DNA of 25,402 nucleotides. It comes from JAHDWY01 sp964632865. Lineage in GTDB: Bacteria > Hydrogenedentota > Hydrogenedentia > Hydrogenedentales > SLHB01. The DNA is taken from positions 1-25,402 of the forward strand of contig CAZWDH010000066.1 of NCBI GenBank assembly GCA_964632865.1, written 5' to 3'. This document shows positions 14,493 to 22,669 of the stretch, piece after piece. The notes beneath the pieces are model-generated. The model did no database searches and was not told the origin of the DNA. It saw only the letters and a program-made list of their open reading frames with translations. Positions within the stretch are counted from its first letter, which is position 1, and every line of letters starts with the position of its first letter. A program made the position numbers and the translations under genes.

Positions 14493-17102
14493 CTACGCCG
14501 CGCCCCGGCCGCTGAAGACGGCGTTGAAGGTTTTCAGGAGGATGCGGAAGTCGGTCCAGAAACTCCAGGAATCGATATATGCGAGGTCCATTTCGACCCA
14601 TTCCCGGAAGGAGATGTCGCTGCGGCCGCTGACTTGCCAGGGGCCGGTCATGCCGGGCTTGACGCTCTGGCGCCGGCGTTCGAACCATTGGAACTTGGCG
14701 ACCTCGTGGGGCATGAGCGGCCGGGGCCCCACGAGGCTCATGTGGCCGAGCCACACGTTGAAGAGCTGGGGCAGTTCGTCGAGACTGTACTTCCGCAGCA
14801 CGCGGCCCAGGGTCGTGATCCGGGGATCCGTCCGCATCTTGAACACGGGCCCGTCGGCTTCGTTCAAGTGCATCAAATCCTTCTTGAGTTCCTCGGCGTT
14901 GGGCACCATGGAGCGGAACTTGATCATCTTGAACGAGCGATGATTCTGTCCGATTCGGTCCTGCACGAAGAAAACGGGGCCCTTGGAATCGAGCTTGATG
15001 AGCAGCGCGAGCAACAGGAAGAGCGGCGAAAAAACGATGATAAGGATGGTGGAGGCCACGAAGTCCAGGATACGCTTTATGGCGAGCCAGGCATAGGTTT
15101 CCGACTGGACGGACAGTGATATGAGGGGGATATCTTCGACCAGCACCATGCGGCTCTTCGCAATGCTCAGGGGAACCACGTTACCGGCGATGTGCACGGG
15201 CATCCCAATCTCCTCGCACAGGCCGACCAGTTCCTTGATCTCGTCGAACTTCGAGCTTACGGGAAGGGTTACAAAAGTCTCATCTATCTTATGCCGGCTG
15301 AGGATCTCTTTGAGATTGCTGACGCTGCCCAGGTAGGGAAGTTCCGTGCTGGCGATCGTGACGGCACGCGGCGATTCATCATCGACAATGCCCACAACGC
15401 GATATCCGAAACGTTCCTCGCCACCGAGTTGTTTCACCAGTTCGGCGGTTCGCTCGTTCGCGCCAACGACGACCACGCGCTTGATGCGATAGCCGAGCAC
15501 GTAAAAGAGGCGGGTCAGGAAACGAATGGTCAATCGAAAGAGGAGCAGCAGCACACACGAAAATAGAATGAAGGACAACAGGAACGCACGCGTCAAGTGG
15601 GTCGCGGGGATGAACACGGCCAGGAGGAACCCGCTCACCACGGCAGCGTTCCCCACGGCTTTCAGAATTCCAAATGTCTCTGGGGCCATGGATTCCACGT
15701 TCCGCCAACGCCAGAGACAGCGGTCCGTTGCGGCCGCGAACCAAACGGAAACCAGGACCAGCCAGAAGGGCAGAAAGTTGACCAGGCAAAGCTTGGCCAG
15801 ACTCAAGGTGTTCGTCGTTGAAAAGACCGCGAGCACATAGGCGATCGAGATGCAGGTCGCGTCCAGAAAGGCCAGAACAAAGGTTGGCGTGGAGCGCGTC
15901 TTGAGATGAGACCAGCGCTCCTCGCCGGCCCGCTGCTCGTCCTTCGGCGAACTCGAATATCCGAATGGAATCCCCATAAAAGAGGCGCGGCCGAAGAGCA
16001 CATCCACAAGTTGCGGCAGGTCCTCAAGCCCGTACCGGCGAAGGAAACGCCCGACGTTGGTAAGCCGGGCCGTGGCGTTATCGGCCTTCTCCGCGTCGTC
16101 CACACGATGGACGCGAAAAGCAAGAGAGTATTTGTGCCCATTGCTTCCGGCCAAACGCGGCCTGCGCACAAAAACCGGACCGCGCGATTCCAACCGGATC
16201 AGGGTCGCGATAATCGCGAACAGGGGCGCCAACGCGACCAGAAGCATCAAGGTGGTTGCCGCTTCCGTGGTGCGCTTGAGCTGGATACTGGCGACGTAGG
16301 GGGGTTTTCCCATGACGGAAAGCAGTGGAATATTCCCGTTCTGCGAAAAGTCGCATCCCCGCATCTTGACCGGGAACATGTCGCCAACCAGGCGAACCGG
16401 AATGCCGATGGTCTCGCACAAATGGGCAATTCGTTCAATCTCTTTGTAGTGGGTACCCAATGGCAATGCCAGGTACACCTCGTCAACGCGCCGGTCAATC
16501 AAAGGCTGCTCGATATCATCAACGCGGCCGACATAGTGCACGCCCAGTGCTTCGAGTTCAGCGCCGCGTTCGCGGGAATCTTCCAGAAACCCCACCACAT
16601 GGTAGATGCGATGCTCACTGTCCAAAAAGGCCCGAACGAGGCCTACCGCGCGGTCATCTACACCGGCAAAAAGAACCCGGCATTCACTGTATCGCTGACG
16701 AAACGCCATTACGCTGGGACGGGAACCGATAACGGTAAACAGCATTGCCGCAAGGGACACGACAGCGAACGCGACGAAGAACGGGCGGCTATAACTCCAA
16801 CTCAGGTAAAGCGCAAGTACGAACCCACTGAAGGTGAACGTGATCAAATAGACCCGGGTCACGGAGAAGAGAATCGCGGTAAGTGACTCGGCCCGGCGGG
16901 AAACGTAGAGGTGCTGATCAAACGTGACGGCACACCAAGTGGCGGCGACCACGATGTAGTACGGCGCATAATGCACGGCTTGGGCGTCCCAGAATTCGTC
17001 CGGGGCGGTTGCGAGCCATACGGCGACCGCGTAAGAACAGAAAAGGCATCCCAAATCCAGAAGCACCCGGGTTATCAGTTTTGTAATTGGACCAAGCGAC
17101 AT
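14493..17102 (-). CDS. Double polyprenyl phosphoglycosyl transferase: degenerate N-terminal copy fused to intact C-terminal copy
   Basis: The protein has 869 residues from ATG 17102, which has AGGTG six bases upstream; GTG 17111 adds three codons. It is two complete PGT proteins end to end. Each half has four N-terminal membrane segments, a Rossmann-like domain (VLFAGVDDRAVGL near 143; RVVVVGANERTAEL near 542) and a bacterial sugar-transferase domain. The second half keeps the key motifs: KFRSM (728-732), the catalytic Asp775-Glu776 pair in SLDELPQLFN, VGPRPL (791-796) and KPGMTGPWQVSGR (815-827). The first half reads AFRVH instead of KFRSM, has Glu360-Asp361 in reversed order, GIPFG for GPRP, a ~20-residue deletion and no C-terminal PGMTG region. 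The intact half should transfer a sugar-1-phosphate to polyprenyl phosphate, starting the repeat unit. The first half is probably inactive. Confidence 0.93.
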   Translation of the reverse strand: MSLGPITKLITRVLLDLGCLFCSYAVAVWLATAPDEFWDAQAVHYAPYYIVVAATWCAVTFDQHLYVSRRAESLTAILFSVTRVYLITFTFSGFVLALYLSWSYSRPFFVAFAVVSLAAMLFTVIGSRPSVMAFRQRYSECRVLFAGVDDRAVGLVRAFLDSEHRIYHVVGFLEDSRERGAELEALGVHYVGRVDDIEQPLIDRRVDEVYLALPLGTHYKEIERIAHLCETIGIPVRLVGDMFPVKMRGCDFSQNGNIPLLSVMGKPPYVASIQLKRTTEAATTLMLLVALAPLFAIIATLIRLESRGPVFVRRPRLAGSNGHKYSLAFRVHRVDDAEKADNATARLTNVGRFLRRYGLEDLPQLVDVLFGRASFMGIPFGYSSSPKDEQRAGEERWSHLKTRSTPTFVLAFLDATCISIAYVLAVFSTTNTLSLAKLCLVNFLPFWLVLVSVWFAAATDRCLWRWRNVESMAPETFGILKAVGNAAVVSGFLLAVFIPATHLTRAFLLSFILFSCVLLLLFRLTIRFLTRLFYVLGYRIKRVVVVGANERTAELVKQLGGEERFGYRVVGIVDDESPRAVTIASTELPYLGSVSNLKEILSRHKIDETFVTLPVSSKFDEIKELVGLCEEIGMPVHIAGNVVPLSIAKSRMVLVEDIPLISLSVQSETYAWLAIKRILDFVASTILIIVFSPLFLLLALLIKLDSKGPVFFVQDRIGQNHRSFKMIKFRSMVPNAEELKKDLMHLNEADGPVFKMRTDPRITTLGRVLRKYSLDELPQLFNVWLGHMSLVGPRPLMPHEVAKFQWFERRRQSVKPGMTGPWQVSGRSDISFREWVEMDLAYIDSWSFWTDFRILLKTFNAVFSGRGAA

Positions 17103-17181
17103 CAGAAGCACCTACGACCCGGGCGGTCCCCATGTTTGACGTACTGTATTGGTCCGCACGGTGACCCCTCCCCCGCCCTTA

Positions 17182-19404
17182 CTATCCGCTCACCGAGGCT
17201 TCGGCCGAAACGCGCGACGAGGAGTCGTCTTCCCGGCCATACCCGTGATAAAGCTCGCGATTCTTCTTCATATAGCCACCGGGCGTAAAACGAGTGCCGT
17301 TCAGAACCAGCCCCATCACGTGTGCCCCGCTTTCCTTGAGTTCTCTCAGGCATCGAGAAACCATACCCAGGGTCGACACTCCGGAACCGATTACCACGAA
17401 GACGCCCCCGACCAGCGGCGCGAGCAGGCGGGCATCCGCCATAATGAGCCAGGGAGGCGAATCAAGAATCACATGGTCAAACTGTTCCGAGGCGTCCTCC
17501 AGAAACTTGACCATATTTCGCGAAGCCAGTTTACCGACGAGATCTTCGGTGTCCACACCAGGCCCCAGCACGTAGAGACCTGGCACTTGGGTGCCATGTA
17601 CTCGCGACTGACCTGTCGAGTGGCCCCCAAGCACTTCTGCAAGCCCCTCGGCGCGCTGCAAACCGAAAAGCGCCTCCAGACTCGGCCGCCGATAGGACAA
17701 GTCCACGAGCAGCACACGTCGTCCGGCCTGCGCCAGGGCGATGCCCAAATTGCTGGTTAGGGAGCTTTTGCCGTCGCCACGCATGGGACTCACGACCAAC
17801 AAGGACTTGCTGCTTCCGGACTCGGTCTCTGACTGAAGAAGCCGGACCAGGACGCGCCGAAATGCATCGGAAAGCGTTGAAAGCGGCTTCTGCACCGTGA
17901 CGAGGGGCAATTTGACGTCATCGGGGATGAGATCCTCGTCGGCGTGCGGAATCGTAGCCACGACGGGCAAGTCGGTTAACCGCTCGATGTCTTTCGAGGA
18001 TCGGACGACCTGATCGGTAATCTCGCGCCAGAATCCTATCGCCCCTGCGATCCCGATACTCGCAGCCAGCGCTATCCCCATCGCCATGAAGCGCGGCATG
18101 TAGTCGGGTCCGCCTCCGGGCACCGTAACCTTGCCCAGGGATTGCACGCGCGCGGGAGCGTTACTTTCCACTTTTATGGTCGCAATGTTGGCAAGCACTT
18201 CTTCCAGGATGCCGCGCGTTTCGGCCGCCTTATTCTCGATGTCTTTGAGCTGCGCATATTGATCCGTGGTGTTCTCAATCCGACGCTTGTACTCGTCCAC
18301 CAATTCTCTATACTTATCGACGCGCCGTTGAACTTCTTCGACGCCTTTCTGCGCGCTCTTGAGTTCCTGGGTTCGCAGGGCAAGTATGGACTGCAGCACC
18401 TCTTGGCGTACTTCAAATTCGACCTCCGAGAGATGTTCTTTAAGGCTTGTCAGCCGTTTCTCGTCCACCTTGCGCGCGGGCAGGCTGTCCCGTTCCATCT
18501 CCGCCGTACTGGCGAGATTGGCCTGCATCATGGTGACCTCGCCGCGAAGCGCGCTCACGCGCGAATCGGTGTTTACCCGCTCCTCGACGCCAAAGTCATA
18601 TACGGGTTGACCGGCGACGAGATTCTCCAACAAGCCGTTGATTACGGCAATATCATTCTCGATCTCGGCCTGCGCGTTCTGAACCAAAACGAGATCGTCC
18701 TCTGCCTTCGCCAAGCTTGCGTTATACAGCTCAGCTTCCCCTGTATCCAGAGGCGTTTCACCGACCAGGGGAATTCCCATCGACGTTTGAAGCGCCGCGA
18801 TCTTCTCCAACTGCGCATTAAGCTCGATCTGCCGCGCATCACGCTCTTGGGCCAACCACCCCATGCGCTGGCTTTGTACGGTAGCCGTTTCCCGAACGGC
18901 ATATTCCATGTAGACCGACAGGACTTCCTCGAGGGTAACGCGAGCCGACTCTTTGTCGTCCATGGTACAGGTGACCGTGATAATCTCGCTGCCCCGGTTG
19001 ACGCGCGCATCGACACAATTCTTCAGGAACTCCAGCGGATCTTCTTCGGTGGCCAACAAGGGTAAGTTGCGAACCGACGGAGAATCCATGACCATCGACA
19101 GAACGGAATTACCCGTTATCATGCTGATTTGCGTACTCACATAGGTTGAGTACGGCGTATCGTCGGAACCTTTCTCGAGCACAAAAGGTTCTGTGGACAT
19201 CAAGCGAATCTCTGCCGTCGCGGTGTACCCCACCGGCACCAGAAACCATGCCGCAACCACTGCGGGAACTCCGAGACAGACCGCGATAATGGCAATCATC
19301 CGCCACCGCAAACCGACGAACCGCTTGACATCAAAAATCGGCCCGCTCGCGGGTATTGCTCCCGGATCTGGAGTCATCGTCGAAGGGGAAGTGTCTTGAC
19401 TCAT
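17182..19404 (-). CDS. Wzc-type chain-length determinant / bacterial tyrosine kinase (BY-kinase)
   Basis: The protein has 740 residues. ATG 19404 has AGGAA five bases before it and overlaps the exporter's stop as ATGA. The layout is TM1 (36-56), a Wzz domain, a long coiled-coil-rich periplasmic region (about 180-400), a Pro/Gly-rich segment and TM2 (438-458), then a cytoplasmic ATPase. Walker A is SPMRGDGKSS (539-548) and Walker B is VILDSPP (645-651). Walker A' reads LLVDLSYRRPS (565-575), where BY-kinases have D-x-D; Asp568 remains but the second Asp is Ser570. The C-terminal tail has only three tyrosines (711, 719, 722), a small version of the usual phosphorylated cluster. With the Wza-like protein it should set chain length and drive export. 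Kinase activity may be reduced or absent. Confidence 0.94.
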   Translation of the reverse strand: MSQDTSPSTMTPDPGAIPASGPIFDVKRFVGLRWRMIAIIAVCLGVPAVVAAWFLVPVGYTATAEIRLMSTEPFVLEKGSDDTPYSTYVSTQISMITGNSVLSMVMDSPSVRNLPLLATEEDPLEFLKNCVDARVNRGSEIITVTCTMDDKESARVTLEEVLSVYMEYAVRETATVQSQRMGWLAQERDARQIELNAQLEKIAALQTSMGIPLVGETPLDTGEAELYNASLAKAEDDLVLVQNAQAEIENDIAVINGLLENLVAGQPVYDFGVEERVNTDSRVSALRGEVTMMQANLASTAEMERDSLPARKVDEKRLTSLKEHLSEVEFEVRQEVLQSILALRTQELKSAQKGVEEVQRRVDKYRELVDEYKRRIENTTDQYAQLKDIENKAAETRGILEEVLANIATIKVESNAPARVQSLGKVTVPGGGPDYMPRFMAMGIALAASIGIAGAIGFWREITDQVVRSSKDIERLTDLPVVATIPHADEDLIPDDVKLPLVTVQKPLSTLSDAFRRVLVRLLQSETESGSSKSLLVVSPMRGDGKSSLTSNLGIALAQAGRRVLLVDLSYRRPSLEALFGLQRAEGLAEVLGGHSTGQSRVHGTQVPGLYVLGPGVDTEDLVGKLASRNMVKFLEDASEQFDHVILDSPPWLIMADARLLAPLVGGVFVVIGSGVSTLGMVSRCLRELKESGAHVMGLVLNGTRFTPGGYMKKNRELYHGYGREDDSSSRVSAEASVSG

Positions 19405-20801
19405 GGCGTTCCTATGTTGGTCACCGGCGGCACCAGTTGCGTTGCACTATTGAGAAGTCCTTGCAGTGATAGCGTGGTCTGTTGAAGCGACGACTGCAGC
19501 GGCGCCCACGAGTTGGTGTCGTTGTTGTATATGCGATCAAATTGTTCTTTGGTGTAGTACGTTGCGTACGCCTGCTGATACAGACTCATGACTTGCTGCG
19601 CAAAACTCATGCCCGTCGACGCCGGCGCAAGGACGCGTTGGATGAATTCCTGGGCATTCACCAAACGCTTTCTGGGCACATAAATAATGTCTCCCGGCTC
19701 GAGCAGGAAGTCCGTCCCCCCTTTCAGAGCGGCACGGACGTCGAACGTAATAATCATGGTCTCCGTGTCGCTAACCTCACGGGTGATGGCAACTTCCCGC
19801 AAACGTGCCGTCGATTCGTTGTAACCGCCGGCCAGCGAAAGCAGGTTGAGCAAGGTAAGGCCTTCGGAGATTGCATACACGCTGGGCTGACGCACCTCGC
19901 CAAGAACGTACACCAGGTTTGCACTTTCAGGGACGTACACCACGTCGCCCGGATATACCGGCGAGTCCGCCTCGTTGGGGCCCTCCTCTTGATACCCCCG
20001 CAGGTCATACTCAAAAACCTGGCGGCCTTCGGCGGTGTTGCGCACCAGAAATGCTTTCACCAACTGGCCCTGCCTGCCTACATAGTTGTCGCCCGCCTGC
20101 TGATTGATTCGAGGCCCACCGGCAATGACAATGGCATTCAAGACACTGATCGGACGGGTGTACGGGTACTCGGACGGACTCTGAACCTCACCCAGCACGG
20201 TGAAGAGCTTGCTACGGATTTCCGAGATGGTCAATGTCAATTCGGGATCCATGTAGTATTCCGAATACGCTTCGCGCACGCACTCTTCCGCTTCCTCGCG
20301 GGTCATGCCCTCCACGTACGTATCCGGAATCACTTGCAGAGAGATGAAGCCATCATAACGCACCGGCGCATCCATGCTGAGTTTTTCGTCGTCGAACGAC
20401 CGCAGGCTCAGTATGTCCCCAGGTCCAATCCGGTATGACAACAAAGGTTCTGGGACTTGATCCGTTGAGTCGTCGATCGTTGAATCTTGGCCGGCCGGCT
20501 GTTGCCCCGACTGCGAATCTTCCGATTCCGGTTCAACGGGTTGCTCGCCCAATACTTCTGTCGTGGGAATAACAACCTTATCGACGATTCCACTGGATTC
20601 GGCCGCAGCCGGGGAACTCGCTTGTGATTCCTCTCGATTCGTGGCCGATTGTGTCGCACATCCTTGAAGCAGGCCCGTCACCGTGATGAGCGTCAGAACC
20701 ATGTAAAATGCCGGTCCCGATCGCGTCCTCAGATGCGTTCGCCTCGGAATCAACCTACGTTCACCAATAGTTTGCAACACAATACCCCTACCGACCGCCA
20801 T
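19401..20801 (-). CDS. Wza-type polysaccharide export lipoprotein (OPX family)
   Basis: The protein has 466 residues. A basic N-terminus is followed by the hydrophobic VLTLITVTGLLQGC with a lipobox ending at Cys48, so it is probably a lipoprotein exported to the outer membrane. A ~70-residue low-complexity Ser/Glu/Gln linker follows. The Poly_export domain spans about 121-194 (LSYRIGPGDILSL). Two SLBB domains begin at KLFTVLGEVQSPSEY (198-212) and LVYVLGEVRQPSVYA (296-310), each followed by the typical NAIVIAGG or NLLSLAGG turn. ATG 20801 has GAGG upstream; GTG 20780 with AGGGG is an alternative that shortens the n-region. The product forms the periplasm-spanning and outer-membrane channel for the polymer. 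The stop overlaps the kinase gene start, a standard wza-wzc pairing. Confidence 0.94.
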   Translation of the reverse strand: MAVGRGIVLQTIGERRLIPRRTHLRTRSGPAFYMVLTLITVTGLLQGCATQSATNREESQASSPAAAESSGIVDKVVIPTTEVLGEQPVEPESEDSQSGQQPAGQDSTIDDSTDQVPEPLLSYRIGPGDILSLRSFDDEKLSMDAPVRYDGFISLQVIPDTYVEGMTREEAEECVREAYSEYYMDPELTLTISEIRSKLFTVLGEVQSPSEYPYTRPISVLNAIVIAGGPRINQQAGDNYVGRQGQLVKAFLVRNTAEGRQVFEYDLRGYQEEGPNEADSPVYPGDVVYVPESANLVYVLGEVRQPSVYAISEGLTLLNLLSLAGGYNESTARLREVAITREVSDTETMIITFDVRAALKGGTDFLLEPGDIIYVPRKRLVNAQEFIQRVLAPASTGMSFAQQVMSLYQQAYATYYTKEQFDRIYNNDTNSWAPLQSSLQQTTLSLQGLLNSATQLVPPVTNIGTP

Positions 20802-20999
20802 CTATAGCGACCTCATGATTTCGCACGACGTCTCCTTTGGACCAGACTGAGCCTGATCTCCTCGAAACCGCAAGTCACTTCACATCTGCTCATTTCGGCA
20901 TCATGAACCAAGATACCCTGCGTGGCCATGTTCCAGCGAACGCAACGTGAATACTCCACGTTTCCGCCCCCCCTCTTCGTACGTCGCCATCATATATCG

Positions 21000-22361
21000 T
21001 CAACTACTCTTTCCCCCTTCTTGCGAAGCGGTCTCGTCCTTATTGTGCCACCGAGGTCGTGGAATGCCGCGGACCCGCTCCCGAATGACTCGGGAAAGAA
21101 ACACGAAATTCCCGACGAGATAGCGCCGCCACATCCGGCGGGGTTCCTGAATCAAACGGTACACCCACTCCATACCTACTTCGCGGACCCACTGCGGCGC
21201 CCGGGGAATCCGACCCGAGAAATAGTCGAACAACCCTCCGAATCCCATGGCAACTTTCACGTTCAGTTCGTTCAAGTGCCTGTGGGCCCAAAGCTCCTGC
21301 GTCGGGACACCCATACTGATCACAAGGATGTCAGCGCCAGACTCCGCTATGCGTTGAACCACGGACGGCTCCTCTTCGGGCGTGAAATAGCCGTGGTGAC
21401 ACCCCAGGATATTGACTCCCGGGTAGCGCTCACGCACCCAATCCGCGGTTCGCTCGGCCGCCCCCGGCAGGGCCCCCAGCAGATACACTCCCTTTCCTGT
21501 ATCAGCCAGCTGCTTGCACAGCCGCGGGAAGAGGTCCGTGCCACAGAGATTCTGACGCAAGGGACGCCGCAGGATCTTACCCGCGAGTTTTGTTCCAAAT
21601 CCGTCGGCGAGGATGAGATCCGCCTCTTCGAGGGCCTCGTAATAGGTGGGAAACCGAAACGTCTGGTTGATGTTGTGGGGATTGATGAAACACACGTGAT
21701 TCGTTCGCGGCATGTCAAGCATCTGGATGATGCGATCGACGGCAGCCTGCATCGAGAGGTTGTCTATTCGCACGCCCAAGATGGAAATAACTGGCGGATA
21801 CTCTGTAGGTTCATTTCCCCAGAGCAACCACGTGATAATTCCGGGGACCGCGCGTAAGACGACACTCGCATCCTTGCGTAACGAAAGACTTTCTACGTAT
21901 TGGGCATCCAGCGCAAGTTCGTCTATATAGTCCATACTGACATACCGCCGGACCCACCAATCGCAGACAAGTCCGGGGCGGACGGAATATCGTTTCCCCT
22001 CCAAGGGCTGGCTTGAGACATCCGAGGGTCGCTCGTCCGGGCCGACTGCCCGGGGACCGACGAATGAAAGGTCGCCTTTAATGATATTAATGAGGGTGGG
22101 CAACCTGCGCAGGAATCGCGATTTCGTGGCGAACGAATACTCGAAAAAGGTAATCCGATTGCGGCCAAGCCTCGGCACTCGCCGGATTACTCCGCTATCG
22201 CCGGTGGCTTGCAAGATCAGGGCTGAGATGAGAAACAGAGGCGACATGAAGAGTAATAGGATAGCAGCGAAAGTGGTATCAAGAATACGCTTGACGACAG
22301 GATATACGTTAGCCCGACGTCCGGCATCGTCGAGCTTCGTGTCCACCTCCAGACGTTTCAT
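21000..22361 (-). CDS. Degenerate PGT domain fused to WecG/TagA/CpsF (GT26) glycosyltransferase
   Basis: The protein has 453 residues from ATG 22361. The frame is open up to ATG 22496, but those 45 Cys-rich codons look non-coding and overlap a possible promoter. Residues 20-180 are a sugar-transferase (PGT) domain: a membrane-entering helix VVKRILDTTFAAILLLFMSP, then GDLSFVGPRAV (96-106) and KRYSVRPGLVCDWWVRRY (123-140). The KFRSM block is missing, and the catalytic Asp-Glu pair is replaced by Arg85-Arg86 in FLRRLPTLIN. Residues 190-430 form a complete GT26 domain: INPHNINQTFRFPTYYEAL (226-244), the catalytic-type ILADGFGTKLAGK (250-262), GTDLFP (274-279), GVPTQELWAHRHL (351-363) and FGGLFDYFSGRIPRAP (374-389). 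It probably adds the second sugar to the lipid-PP-sugar made by the intact PGT. Confidence 0.92.
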   Translation of the reverse strand: MKRLEVDTKLDDAGRRANVYPVVKRILDTTFAAILLLFMSPLFLISALILQATGDSGVIRRVPRLGRNRITFFEYSFATKSRFLRRLPTLINIIKGDLSFVGPRAVGPDERPSDVSSQPLEGKRYSVRPGLVCDWWVRRYVSMDYIDELALDAQYVESLSLRKDASVVLRAVPGIITWLLWGNEPTEYPPVISILGVRIDNLSMQAAVDRIIQMLDMPRTNHVCFINPHNINQTFRFPTYYEALEEADLILADGFGTKLAGKILRRPLRQNLCGTDLFPRLCKQLADTGKGVYLLGALPGAAERTADWVRERYPGVNILGCHHGYFTPEEEPSVVQRIAESGADILVISMGVPTQELWAHRHLNELNVKVAMGFGGLFDYFSGRIPRAPQWVREVGMEWVYRLIQEPRRMWRRYLVGNFVFLSRVIRERVRGIPRPRWHNKDETASQEGGKSS

Positions 22362-22669
22362 TACGTCGGAGCTCGCCGGCTTCCACGAAACGGGCACGGA
22401 CGCCCTGTTCCCGCACTCCTGCGCGGAAGTACCTTGCACTCCCCTTGAAATCACTTGACATACCTCGCAACAAAGTTGCGAACGCGCACCCCGCATAATA
22501 CTAGACCCCAGGATGTGTTAGCAAGTTGCTTGCCTTCAATTCGCTTGAGCTGTGAAATCGTGGAAATCCCTCCAGTTTGACGAGTTAGCTCCGCTCTGAA
22601 TCTGCTCTTCATTTCAAAAAAGTTGTCCGTATTGACAAGTGTTTTATTTATTTTGAACAACATGTGTCC
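22362..22669 (-). other. Leader region upstream of the PGT/GT26 fusion gene
   Basis: These 308 bases lie between the SGNH hydrolase stop and the preferred start of the fusion gene. They contain the candidate promoter at 22495-22524, a short perfect dyad GCAAG-TTG-CTTGC (22521-22533) overlapping its -35 box, and an AT-rich stretch near 22617-22660. No RNA gene or convincing separate ORF was seen. Confidence 0.4.
22495..22524 (-). promoter_or_regulatory. Candidate sigma-70-type promoter for the PGT/GT26 fusion and export genes
   Basis: On the - strand, TTGCTA (22524-22519) and TATTAT (22500-22495) are spaced by 18 bases, a fair -35/-10 pair. Transcription would start near 22488, leaving about a 125-base leader before ATG 22361. 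The -10 box overlaps the alternative ATG at 22496, which argues against that start. This is pattern matching only; one such match in AT-rich sequence can arise by chance. Confidence 0.35.

Noticed and set aside
13661..14515. + strand open frame (284 codons) opposite the phosphodiesterase-like gene
   Set aside because: It is antisense to a gene with all its catalytic residues conserved; the translation is Val/Gly/Pro-rich and without domains.
15906..16886. Long + strand open frame (326 codons) opposite the double PGT gene
   Set aside because: No recognisable motif, composition typical of an antisense frame, and no ribosome site; the - strand product is unmistakable.
19482..20438. Long + strand open frame (318 codons) opposite the Wza-like gene
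   Set aside because: The sequence is Arg/His-rich without domains and lies wholly antisense to a clear export gene; it is a shadow of that gene's codon pattern.
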